DNA from: Verrucomicrobiota bacterium
Lineage (GTDB): Bacteria > Verrucomicrobiota > Verrucomicrobiia > Limisphaerales > Pedosphaeraceae
Assembly: GCA_021325145.1 (NCBI GenBank)
Contig: JAJPHR010000097.1
Location: 1 to 64,000 of the forward strand
Length of the DNA stretch: 64,000 nt
Direction of reading: 5' to 3'
Below, piece by piece: positions 35,461 to 43,548 of the stretch. The notes under the pieces were generated by a model, which saw only the letters and a program-made list of their open reading frames with translations, was not told where the DNA came from and made no database searches. Positions within the stretch are counted from its first letter, which is position 1, and every line of letters begins with the position of its first letter. A program made the translations under genes and the position numbers.

Positions 35461-36288
35461 ATGAAATACCCGTTCACTCCAGCCCGATGCCTCCTGACCA
35501 GTGCTGTTCTCATGGCCTTGTTCGCTTCCGGGGTGCTGGCTGCCGATTCCGCATCGCCGAAGAAGCCGGTTTTGCTTTACAGCCGTTACTTCAATGCGCC
35601 GGGTGAAATGCGGTACCTGCCGGACGGCACTTACAAGGACATACTGACGCGCCTGCGTTCGGAGTTCGAAGTGCGCGTTCATCGGGAACCGCTGAACGAT
35701 CGGACGCTGGCTGGCGTGAACGTCGTGCTCATCGCCAATCCGAGCGACAAACCCGTGGGCACAAACCCGCCGCCGTCGCACGTGTCGCCGACGGACATCG
35801 AGGTTCTTACGCGGTTCGTCCAGAATGGCGGCGGGTTGATCGTCATGGGCAACCAGGAGAATCATAATTTGGAAATCGAAGACATGAACCGGCTCCTGCT
35901 GCGTTTTGGCCTGCAGTTCACGAATCTGTACACGGACGTGAAGAAACTGACGCTGCCGGCGGAGACGCCAATCATCGGTGGATTGCGATGGGGTTATTAC
36001 ACGGGTAATCTTGTGCTCATCACATCCGGCCATTCCGCGCATCCCCGGCCACTGGTGGTGAACGATCTCGCCCAGAAGCCCCTCAACGGAACCCGCGACA
36101 CGCCCGGAGCGCTGCTGGCCATCGCCGAGCCGGGAGGCGGGCACGTGGCCGTGGTCACGGACGCCGGCTGGATCAGCAACGACGCGTTGAGCGAGAAAGG
36201 CATTGGCGGCGTGGCGGTGAAGGGCCAGGACAACTGGGAGATCTTCCGCCGGCTGGCGCATTGGACGGCACAGGGCAGCCGACCATGA
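35461..36288 (+). CDS. Exported protein, glutamine-amidotransferase-like fold, unknown function
   Basis: 275 aa from ATG 35461, with signal peptide 'MKYPFTPARCLLTSAVLMAL...GVLA'. The body reads like a Rossmann-type flavodoxin/GATase-like domain: 'KPVLLYSRYFNAPGEM', 'VNVVLIANPSDKP', 'EVLTRFVQNGGGLIVMGNQENHN', 'GGGHVAVVTDAGWIS'. The pattern of a disc edge 'NGGGLIVMG' is shared with DUF4350/IFT52-like and ThuA-like proteins, but no catalytic Cys is present. The stop is 15 bp from the 3' end of pqiB on the other strand, so the two transcripts converge. Confidence 0.7.
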   Translation: MKYPFTPARCLLTSAVLMALFASGVLAADSASPKKPVLLYSRYFNAPGEMRYLPDGTYKDILTRLRSEFEVRVHREPLNDRTLAGVNVVLIANPSDKPVGTNPPPSHVSPTDIEVLTRFVQNGGGLIVMGNQENHNLEIEDMNRLLLRFGLQFTNLYTDVKKLTLPAETPIIGGLRWGYYTGNLVLITSGHSAHPRPLVVNDLAQKPLNGTRDTPGALLAIAEPGGGHVAVVTDAGWISNDALSEKGIGGVAVKGQDNWEIFRRLAHWTAQGSRP

Positions 36289-36303
36289 AGGAACGGAGCA
36301 AGG

Positions 36304-37266
36304 TCACTTCGTCAATTGCCTCATGCCACCGGTAACACCTTCGCCATTTGAAGACGAGGGGTTCTCGGCAGTATTGGCCCCTTGCATTCCTGGGATGCGC
36401 GGAGCCCATTTGAGCCACTTTTCATCCGGCTTGTCGTAAAGTATGAACGCGTTGCCGGGCGCAGCCCGCGGCCCCGGAGGGTCGGGCGTGGCGAAGGCAA
36501 TGCCGCCAACCAGGAGGGATTTCGCGGACTCAGCGCTGAGGTTGATGCTGAACAGTTTCAAGCTCACGTTGATGCCGCCGGCATTCCAAAATCTGGTGTC
36601 CGTCCGAACGAGCGGAGCGAAACGGTTCTCGATCAGGACGTGGACATTTATCGCCGTGGCATCCTCGTTCAACTCGATGTATCGCACCTTGCCAACTTCC
36701 ATCCCGCGATAGTAGACGGGTGAGCCCTGGTTTAATGACTGTTTGTCCGACGTGATCACGACCAGTTCAAGGCTTCCTTCTTCAGATTTGAGAATGGGCG
36801 CGCGCTCGGCGCCGACGAAACGAGCCTGTTCCCTGCCCTGGCCCGGTTCAACCTGGATGTACGATCCGGAGATGATGGTATCGAGCCCGGCAATTCCCGC
36901 TGCGCCGACTTGCGGACGCACCACCCAGAAGATGGAGCCTTCGCGCGCGAGCGTTTTCGCCGAGCGGTCGAGTCGCGCCTTGACCTCGACTTGGCGCGCA
37001 TCCGAAGTCAGTTGCACCTCCTTGACCCCGCCCACGCGAACCCCGCGATACCTGAGCGCGGTCTGGCCAGCCTGGACGCCGTCGCCACTGGGGAAAAGAA
37101 TGGTAATCAGCGGACCGGCGCGCCGAACACGATCAAACACGAGCCAGCCGGCGACTATCGCCGCCGCCACGGGCACAACCCAAACCAGGGAGAACCAGTG
37201 GCGTTTTTCAATCCGCGCTCTCGCCAAATCCGGCGGGACGGGAGCGTCCTTCCCTTCCTGGGTCAT
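36304..37266 (-). CDS. pqiB: PqiB-like MCE-domain lipid transport protein
   Basis: 320 aa. Cytoplasmic N-terminus, one membrane segment (FSLVWVVPVAAAIVAGWLVF), then two MCE domains, about 50-150 ('GVQAGQTALRYRGVRVGGVKEVQL') and about 165-275 ('NQGSPVYYRGMEVGKVRYIEL'). E. coli PqiB has three such domains and 546 residues, so this is a short version. MCE rings form tunnels for lipids between the inner and outer membrane. It overlaps pqiA by ATGA. C-terminal 40 residues are Pro/Gly/Asn-rich. Confidence 0.87.
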   Translation of the reverse strand: MTQEGKDAPVPPDLARARIEKRHWFSLVWVVPVAAAIVAGWLVFDRVRRAGPLITILFPSGDGVQAGQTALRYRGVRVGGVKEVQLTSDARQVEVKARLDRSAKTLAREGSIFWVVRPQVGAAGIAGLDTIISGSYIQVEPGQGREQARFVGAERAPILKSEEGSLELVVITSDKQSLNQGSPVYYRGMEVGKVRYIELNEDATAINVHVLIENRFAPLVRTDTRFWNAGGINVSLKLFSINLSAESAKSLLVGGIAFATPDPPGPRAAPGNAFILYDKPDEKWLKWAPRIPGMQGANTAENPSSSNGEGVTGGMRQLTK

Positions 37267-37865
37267 GGGTCCTCCTCATTCCAGATCTGTTGCGGATCAA
37301 AACTCGAGGAGGCCATGATGGTCAGCACCACCACACCTGTAAACGCAACAATTCCCGGTCCGGGCAGCACCGTGGCAAATCTCCCGAAGCGGACCAGCGC
37401 CACCGAGATGGCCAGGAGGAATACGTCGAGCATCGCCCATGGACCCAGCACGGAAATGGTCTTGAAAACCCAAGTACGCTCCTTTTGCCGCCGGTTCCCG
37501 CTCCCAACCACCAGCCAGAACAATCCCAATAATTTCAGAAACGGCACCAGGATGCTGGCCATAAAAACGATCGCGGCGACGAACCATGAGCCATCCTGGT
37601 ATAACCGCACGACTCCCTGCCAAACAGTGTTTTCGGAATGCCGCCCCATGTAGTCCATGATCATTACCGGATAGAGATTAGCTGGAAGATAGAGAAACAA
37701 CGCCGCGAGCGAGAACGCCGCAGTGCGCCTGCGGCTGTTTGGGTCGCCGCACAGCAACACGCTTCCGCACCGGGCGCACCGGGCCAGCTGCCCGGACGGC
37801 ACGTCCCCTATTTGCTGCACCAAACCGCAAGTGGGGCAGCCGATCAGTCCGCGAATGACGCCCAT
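37263..37865 (-). CDS. pqiA: PqiA-like inner-membrane protein
   Basis: 200 aa: half the length of E. coli PqiA, i.e. one PqiA unit instead of two. Zinc-ribbon 'CPTCG' (10-14) and 'CARCG' (31-35), then four membrane helices with 'YLPANLYPVMIMDYMG' and 'GPWAMLDVFLLAISVALVRFG', the family's signature. Partner of PqiB in inter-membrane lipid transport; paraquat-inducible in E. coli. Upstream lies a family B repeat. Confidence 0.87.
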   Translation of the reverse strand: MGVIRGLIGCPTCGLVQQIGDVPSGQLARCARCGSVLLCGDPNSRRRTAAFSLAALFLYLPANLYPVMIMDYMGRHSENTVWQGVVRLYQDGSWFVAAIVFMASILVPFLKLLGLFWLVVGSGNRRQKERTWVFKTISVLGPWAMLDVFLLAISVALVRFGRFATVLPGPGIVAFTGVVVLTIMASSSFDPQQIWNEEDP

Positions 37866-37963
37866 AGACCCGTGACTGGCGTAGAATACACCAAATGAAT
37901 CTTCTTCAGGCCGGCTCGCGTGCCAAGGGGGTGAGTACCGTAAGCTTTGCGGAAGTGAGGCTT

Positions 37964-38043
37964 GGAACCTATCCCGGTAGGGCGGGCAGTCCTCTGCCCG
38001 TCGGCGCGCACAGAGTGACGCGCCCTACCGAGATAGGCTCTTA
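37964..38043 (+). repeat. Family B inverted-repeat element, copy 2
   Basis: Begins GGAACCTATCCCGGTAGGGC and ends CCCTACCGAGATAGGCTCTT. Identical core to copy 3 (GGGCGGGCAGTCCTCTGCCC; GTGACGCGCC), including the flanking CTTGGAACCTATC. Located in the 278-bp interval between pqiA and the small response regulator; nothing else is seen there. Confidence 0.88.
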
Positions 38044-38143
38044 TCAATTAAGCCGGACTGAAGCGACTGAACTAAAGAGACATTTGCGGCGGGGACGGGC
38101 AGGCTGCGCCGGTTGTTGCGTCAACTTCGGCTTCGCGGGCCGA

Positions 38144-38509
38144 TTATCGGTTAAGCGCGGTTTGCACCGCTGTAATCAATTCGTCCAGCGGAGCACCCTT
38201 GCGGAGGTATTGATGCGCCCCGAGCGCGAGCACTTTCTTGATGTCGGCGTCGTCATGCGGCGTGCCGGTGTACACAATGATTGGGGTGTCAGGATTGTTT
38301 TGCTTGAGAAAGGTCATGAGTTTGAAGCCATCCTCGCCCCCAAGATTCGCGTCGAGAATGATGAGGCTCAGCGGGTACGTGTCGGCCGCATGCAGGGCCA
38401 CGTCCACGTTCTCCGCGGTAACGACATCGTATCCGTGGTGCCGCAAAAGGTTCGACACCATGAAACACATCTCCAGTTCGTCATCCACGAACAATATTTT
38501 TCCGTCCAT
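38144..38509 (-). CDS. Single-domain response regulator
   Basis: 121 aa from ATG 38509 (an ATG at 38530 in frame would add seven residues). Receiver: 'ILFVDDELEM' acidic pair near residue 8, phospho-Asp in 'SLIILDANLGGEDGFKL' near residue 51, 'IIVYTGTPHDD' with Thr, 'HQYLRKGAPLDEL' with the conserved Lys. No output domain. Flanked on both sides by family B repeats, with no kinase gene nearby. Confidence 0.88.
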   Translation of the reverse strand: MDGKILFVDDELEMCFMVSNLLRHHGYDVVTAENVDVALHAADTYPLSLIILDANLGGEDGFKLMTFLKQNNPDTPIIVYTGTPHDDADIKKVLALGAHQYLRKGAPLDELITAVQTALNR

Positions 38510-38686
38510 CGACCACAAGTAGAGACCCAATTCGGGAAAAAAGGCAAGCTCTTAAGCCGCCTCGCCAACGCGTTGCGCGCAATACGCCCTTGGGCGTAAA
38601 GGCGGGAAAACGAATGCGGTCGCGCGCATTCCGACTTGTTATTCGGATAAATTTGCCTCTGTGGGCGAGCTTGGGACATGGTTTCG

Positions 38687-38774
38687 CTTGGAACCTATCC
38701 CGGTTAGGGCGGGCAGTCCTCTGCCCGTCGTCGGCGCGCACGGAGTGACGCGCCTTACCGAGATAGGCTCTTAA
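38687..38774 (+). repeat. Family B inverted-repeat element, copy 3
   Basis: GCTTGGAACCTATCCCGGTT at the left, CGAGATAGGCTCTTAAGC at the right, so the extreme ends are also inverted (GCTT...AAGC). Differs from copy 2 by an extra T, an extra CGT and one substitution. Lies in the 414-bp interval before the giant surface protein gene, which otherwise shows no feature. Confidence 0.88.
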
Positions 38775-38923
38775 GCAAGGAGTCCCGACCTGACGTTTGC
38801 CCATTCTGGTTGAACGGCTTGCGCGGAAAATGAGGTGGTCCCATGTGATTTTTAGAAGGCGCAGGCCACGGCACCAATTCTGCTCACTTTTTCGCCACGG
38901 TTTTGAATCATTCGCTGACCATC

Positions 38924-41900
38924 ATGAAAAAAATATTGCCGATTTTTAATGGAGTGCTCTTGCTTGGCTTGTTCGCCGGGGCTGATTCTGCGTTCGCTCA
39001 AGGCACCCAATTCACGTATCAAGGCCGCCTGAATAATAATGGCAGCCCGGCCAACGGCAGTTATGACCTGGTCTTTGGGGTCTTTGGCTCGAGCAATGGC
39101 GTTGGACAGGTCGGCAACACGGTCACGAACTTGAACACGGGCGTGAGCAACGGATTGTTCACCGTGACGCTCGATTTCGGTCCCGGCATTTTCACCGGGG
39201 CCAACCTCTGGCTGGGCATTGGCGTGCGCACGAACGGGGGCGCTAACTATGCGGCGCTCAGCCCGTTGCAGGCGCTTACGCCGACGCCGTATGCGATCTT
39301 CGCGGGAGCGGCGAGCAACCTGGTGGGCACGGTTTCCGCCGCGCAAGTGAGCGGGCCTTTGCCCGCCGCGCAGTTGACCGGCACCGACAGCAATCCGGTC
39401 ACGTTCAATAACGGCGGCAACACTTTTGACGGCACGTTCTACGGCAACTTTTTTGGCGCCAGCTTCATCGGAGGCAATTTTACGGGCGCATTCATCGGCA
39501 ACGGCAGCGGTTTGGCCGGCGTCAACGCGGCCAATTCGGCGACGTTGAATGGATTGTCTTCGTCCAACTTCTGGCAGACCACCGGCAACAGCAATACGGC
39601 TCCGGGTGTCAATTTTCTAGGCACGACGGACACCAGTGCGCTGGAATTGCGCGTCGGCGCCCGTCGCGCGTTGAGAATAGAGCCCGATCCGGCCGGGATT
39701 GCCGCGCCTAATTTAATCGGCGGCTATCCCAGCAACGCCGTGGTCCAGCCCAACTCTGCCGGCGATACTATAGCCGGGGGCGGTTATAGCGGTGGTTACA
39801 ACATGGTGCTTTCCAATACGAGCGGCGCATTCATCGGCGGTGGTTCCGGCAATTGGGTGGGGCCCAGCGTGTTCGATTCGGTGATTGCCGCCGGCAAGTA
39901 CAATTCGGTGCAATCTTCCGAAGCAGGCATTAGCAGCGGTTACGGGAACTGGATCCAAGCCAACTCCGACAACTCAGTCATCGGCGGGGGTGATTATAAC
40001 ACGATTGAGAACGGGGCCTACGGCTCCGTCATTGGCGGCGGATATAACAACCTCATTCACACCAATGCTGACCATGGCACCATTGCGGGGGGTTGGCAGA
40101 ATGTGATCCAACCTTACGCCTGGGAATCGGCCATTAGCGGTGGCGAGCTGAACGTCATCGGAACGAATGCCCAATGGTCCGACATCGGCGGAGGTGAATA
40201 CAATAACATCGCCAGCACCATGTCCGTTATCGGAGGTGGTTATGGCAACTCGATCACCAACAGTTACTCCGTCATCGTGGGCGGCATCGGCAACGTCGCC
40301 GGCGGTTTCCTGTCCACGGTGGGCGGTGGACAGGGGAACACGGCCAGTGCCAACAACAGCACCACCCTCGGCGGTTTATTTAATACGAACACTGGTGTTC
40401 TGGCATTCCTGGGCGCGGGCGCGGGCAACACGATCCAGCCGGGCAGCTATGGGGCGTTCCTGGGCGGCGGACAGAACAACACCAATGGTTCCGTCCTGGC
40501 GTTCCTGGGCGGCGGCAACAATAACTCCATTCAAGCTTTCGCCGGGCAGTCCTTCATTGGCGGCGGTTCCCAGAACCTGATCCAAACCAATGCCTCGTCC
40601 ACCTTCATTGGCGGCGGCGGAAACAACACGGTGCAGAGTAATGCCTACAATTCGGCCATCGGTGGCGGTTCGGTGAATACGATTATGACCAATGCTCCCT
40701 ATAGCGCCATTGGCGGCGGATACGGCAACTCCATTTTCCCGAATGCCGCGGCCGGGACGATCGCCGGGGGTTTTGAAAATGTCGTAGCGGGTGCGGGCGC
40801 GTTCATCGGAGGTGGCGGCGTTATGGCGGCCTCAAACGGCATAGTCACCTCGTACTACGGCAACTATGCCCCCGGCCTTAGTTCCGTGGTGCCCGGCGGG
40901 GCTGGCAACGCTGCGTTTGGAGCCTACAGCTTCGCGGCTGGACACCTTGCCAACGCCTTTTACGACGGCTCATTTGTCTGGGCCGACCTGCAAACCAACA
41001 GTTTTTTTTGCACCGGCAGCAATCAATTTGCCGTGCGTGCCTCGGGCGGCGTCATTTTGGCGACGTCGGGTGCGGGACTGACCGTGGATGGGCAGACGGT
41101 CCTGGCCGGCAGCATCGTGGGCGGACAATATAACTTCCCGAACACGGTCAACTTTACCAGCGCCGGAAACACCTTCGATGGCAACGGCAGCGGCTTGGTA
41201 AATGTCAACGCAGCCAAATTGAATGGCTTGTCGGCGGGAAATTTCTGGCAGACCGGCGGCAACACCGGCACCACGGCGGGAGTCAATTTTCTCGGCACGA
41301 CGGACGATCAGCCTTTGGAATTGCGGGTCAATGCGGGCCGGGCCTTGCGTTTGGAGCCGAACCTCAGTGGCGCGCCCAATGTGATCGGGGGAGCGGGCGT
41401 CAATTTTGTGGCGCCGGGAACAGTTGGCGCAACCATTGCCGGCGGCGGCGCACTCAACTACTCCGGTTTCAGTTATACGAACAGCGCGGCGGGAAATTTC
41501 GGTTTCATTGGCGGCGGCTTGCAGAATACCGTGCTGGCTGGCTCAACCGGCGGGGTAATCGGCGGCGGTCAACTCAATACAAGTGGCGGGCAATTTTCGA
41601 CCGTGCCCGGCGGCAACGCCAACGCAGCGCTGGGAAATGACAGTTTTGCCGCCGGCAACCGGGCGAAGGCCAATCACACTGGCGCATTCGTCTGGGCGGA
41701 TTCGCAGAACGCGGACTTTGCATCCACGACCAACGACCAGTTCAGCGTGCGCGCCCAGGGTGGCGTGCGGTTGAATCCCGGGACGAATAACATCGAGATC
41801 GCCAGTGGCGGCATCAAGGTGACCGGCGCGGGCATCGGCACGAGCACGACCGCCTTCATCCAAACGACGACAGTCGCGAATCTCTCGGGTGATTTGACCT

Positions 41901-42106
41901 ACATCAACAATTCCCTCTGCAACGGCGATCCCAACGCCATGTTGATCGTCACCCATTGTTTCAACCCGGGCGGCAGCGGGATCGCGAGCTTCAACAACCA
42001 CCCGATCGGGGTTTATTACAATGGCTCACAATGGGGCATTTATAACGATGATGGCGCCATTATGGCCACAAACGTCGCCTTCAATGTTCTGGTAATCAAA
42101 CGCTAA
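38924..42106 (+). CDS. Giant exported protein with GGG-repeat beta-roll (YadA-head-like)
   Basis: 1060 aa from ATG 38924; signal peptide 'MKKILPIFNGVLLLGLF...SAFAQ'. Residues 20-190 are the YQGRL domain and Gly/Asn-rich segment shared with the 16402-17415 protein. From about 250 to 670 come some 20 irregular units centred on IGGG-Y/x-N ('SVIGGGYNNLIHT', 'STVGGGQGNTASAN', 'SFIGGGSQNLIQT'), a pattern like the left-handed beta-roll of trimeric autotransporter heads. It is followed by 'SFAAGHLANAFYDGSFVWAD' and 'NQFAVRASGGV', then a second set ending in 'FAAGNRAKANHTGAFVWADS'. No membrane anchor of YadA type at the C-terminus. Likely surface fibre or matrix protein. Confidence 0.8.
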   Translation: MKKILPIFNGVLLLGLFAGADSAFAQGTQFTYQGRLNNNGSPANGSYDLVFGVFGSSNGVGQVGNTVTNLNTGVSNGLFTVTLDFGPGIFTGANLWLGIGVRTNGGANYAALSPLQALTPTPYAIFAGAASNLVGTVSAAQVSGPLPAAQLTGTDSNPVTFNNGGNTFDGTFYGNFFGASFIGGNFTGAFIGNGSGLAGVNAANSATLNGLSSSNFWQTTGNSNTAPGVNFLGTTDTSALELRVGARRALRIEPDPAGIAAPNLIGGYPSNAVVQPNSAGDTIAGGGYSGGYNMVLSNTSGAFIGGGSGNWVGPSVFDSVIAAGKYNSVQSSEAGISSGYGNWIQANSDNSVIGGGDYNTIENGAYGSVIGGGYNNLIHTNADHGTIAGGWQNVIQPYAWESAISGGELNVIGTNAQWSDIGGGEYNNIASTMSVIGGGYGNSITNSYSVIVGGIGNVAGGFLSTVGGGQGNTASANNSTTLGGLFNTNTGVLAFLGAGAGNTIQPGSYGAFLGGGQNNTNGSVLAFLGGGNNNSIQAFAGQSFIGGGSQNLIQTNASSTFIGGGGNNTVQSNAYNSAIGGGSVNTIMTNAPYSAIGGGYGNSIFPNAAAGTIAGGFENVVAGAGAFIGGGGVMAASNGIVTSYYGNYAPGLSSVVPGGAGNAAFGAYSFAAGHLANAFYDGSFVWADLQTNSFFCTGSNQFAVRASGGVILATSGAGLTVDGQTVLAGSIVGGQYNFPNTVNFTSAGNTFDGNGSGLVNVNAAKLNGLSAGNFWQTGGNTGTTAGVNFLGTTDDQPLELRVNAGRALRLEPNLSGAPNVIGGAGVNFVAPGTVGATIAGGGALNYSGFSYTNSAAGNFGFIGGGLQNTVLAGSTGGVIGGGQLNTSGGQFSTVPGGNANAALGNDSFAAGNRAKANHTGAFVWADSQNADFASTTNDQFSVRAQGGVRLNPGTNNIEIASGGIKVTGAGIGTSTTAFIQTTTVANLSGDLTYINNSLCNGDPNAMLIVTHCFNPGGSGIASFNNHPIGVYYNGSQWGIYNDDGAIMATNVAFNVLVIKR

Positions 42107-42192
42107 TTTCGAAACCTATGGATTCTCAAACATTGGATGCCGATCTTGAGCGAGTGGATTGGCGATTGCCATTCCGCTCGGGATTGTGGTGC

Positions 42193-42639
42193 ATGAGAAC
42201 CCTCGTTGTGATTCTTGCGCTCGCGCTGCTGACTGCGAGGCTCGAGGCACAGAATTATTCAATCGATTGGTTCAAAGTCGCGGGAGGCGGCGGCGCAAGC
42301 ACCAACGGACAATATTCGATCAACGGCTCCATCAGCCAGCACGACGCCGGCGGTCCAATGACAGGTGGAACGTACTCGATCACCGGCGGGTTCTGGAGTC
42401 TGCTTGCCGCAGTCCAGACACCCGGCGCGCCGTTGCTGAGCATTCGCCTCACGGGCACAAACACAGCCATCATCTCCTGGCCGGCCTCTTCGACCACGTT
42501 TACTCTCCAGCAGAACAGCAACGCGGGTGTGCCCAACTGGGGATCGGTTACCAACGCGGTCAATGTGGTCGGCGGACAGCGCCAAGTGATCGTTTCTCCC
42601 CCGGTTGGAAATCAGTTTTATCGGCTGAAGTATCCCTGA
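42193..42639 (+). CDS. Exported protein, unknown function
   Basis: 148 aa from ATG 42193; an in-frame ATG at 42118 would precede it with 25 non-signal-like residues. Signal peptide 'MRTLVVILALALLTARLEAQ'. Mature protein begins 'NYSIDWFKVAGGGGASTNGQYS' and contains 'SITGGFWSLLAAVQTPGAP', a recurring ending/link in exported proteins of this phylum, then 'FTLQQNSNAGVPNWGSVTNAV', a beta-type segment also common there. It starts 87 bp after the GGG-repeat gene on the same strand and is probably co-transcribed with it. Confidence 0.72.
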   Translation: MRTLVVILALALLTARLEAQNYSIDWFKVAGGGGASTNGQYSINGSISQHDAGGPMTGGTYSITGGFWSLLAAVQTPGAPLLSIRLTGTNTAIISWPASSTTFTLQQNSNAGVPNWGSVTNAVNVVGGQRQVIVSPPVGNQFYRLKYP

Positions 42640-42649
42640 TCTTTTCTCG

Positions 42650-43471
42650 CTAGGGATGCGAGGCCAGGTTTTGCCTGAGACTTTGGTTGTCGGGAAACAA
42701 CACCGCGCCCCGCTGCCAGACTTGTTTCGCGTCATCGAGAGAGCCGGCTTTTTTGTACTGCTCGCCCAGGCGGACATAGCTGTCGGCAAATTCCGGGCGC
42801 GGCGGCATCGTTTCCTGCTGCTGGATCAAATCCGTGAACCGCTGGATGACTTCGCTACTCTTGCCCAGGGCCTCGGGCCAGTAGGACATCGAGGTGGCTT
42901 TGAAAAAACCAGCTTCCCAATTCGAGGGATCTATTTTCAACGCCGCATCGAAACTCTGGTCGGCCTTCAACCCCAGAATGGCCGGATCACGAGAATCCTG
43001 GCTGATCGGGATTTTGTAGATATACGCCTCGCCCAGGGTGGTCTGACACTCGGGTGATGTGGGATTGCTGGCGGCACGCTGTTCCAGCTCCGCAATCGCC
43101 TGGTCCAGCTTGCCCTGGGTGCGCCACAACGCCCACAGCGCTTGCTTTTGCTGGAAGCCAGCCTGCGGCGAAAGCAGCCAGTCGATTGTTTGTTTGAAAA
43201 CTTCGGCCTCGTCCGGCTTCGCTTCGGTGGCCGATGGAGCGGGCTTCAGTGTTTCCGCAGTTGTCGATCGATTCCCGGCTGCGGTGGACGGGCGGGGCGC
43301 CGGGGGTTCGGGCGGCGTGGAAATAACGGTGTCCGCTAAAGGACTTTGGTCATTCGGGTTCGCAGCCGTTTGCACCGCGACGGGCACCGGCTGAGCCGTG
43401 CGCTCGCGCACCCACAATGCAATACCAACCACCAAAGCTGCGCCAACGAAGACAAGAACCAGTCGTTTCAT
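42650..43471 (-). CDS. Membrane-anchored TPR-like protein
   Basis: 273 aa from ATG 43471 (an ATG at 43498 is also possible). N-terminal signal anchor 'MKRLVLVFVGAALVVGIALWV', Pro/Thr-rich linker (about 30-85), then TPR-type helices: 'KQALWALWRTQGKLDQAIAELEQRAASNP' region near 110-140, 'DQSFDAALKIDPSNWEAGFFKAT' near 180, 'RLGEQYKKAGSLDDAKQVWQRGAVLFPDN' near 240. Scaffold in the periplasm. It is read in the same direction as, and 77 bp downstream of, the ECF sigma-fusion gene and could be its partner, though this is inference. Confidence 0.75.
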   Translation of the reverse strand: MKRLVLVFVGAALVVGIALWVRERTAQPVPVAVQTAANPNDQSPLADTVISTPPEPPAPRPSTAAGNRSTTAETLKPAPSATEAKPDEAEVFKQTIDWLLSPQAGFQQKQALWALWRTQGKLDQAIAELEQRAASNPTSPECQTTLGEAYIYKIPISQDSRDPAILGLKADQSFDAALKIDPSNWEAGFFKATSMSYWPEALGKSSEVIQRFTDLIQQQETMPPRPEFADSYVRLGEQYKKAGSLDDAKQVWQRGAVLFPDNQSLRQNLASHP

Positions 43472-43548
43472 AGATTTTGGTTTTGATTTGAAAAACACAT
43501 CCTTACATGGATGACCCGCGTGACACTTGCATCGGGACGAGATTCACT

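Noticed and set aside
35193-35513. 106-aa minus frame between the second leader and the exported protein gene
   Set aside because: Overlaps the signal peptide region of a well-formed plus-strand gene and shows no domain; composition is Gly/Ala/Pro-rich.
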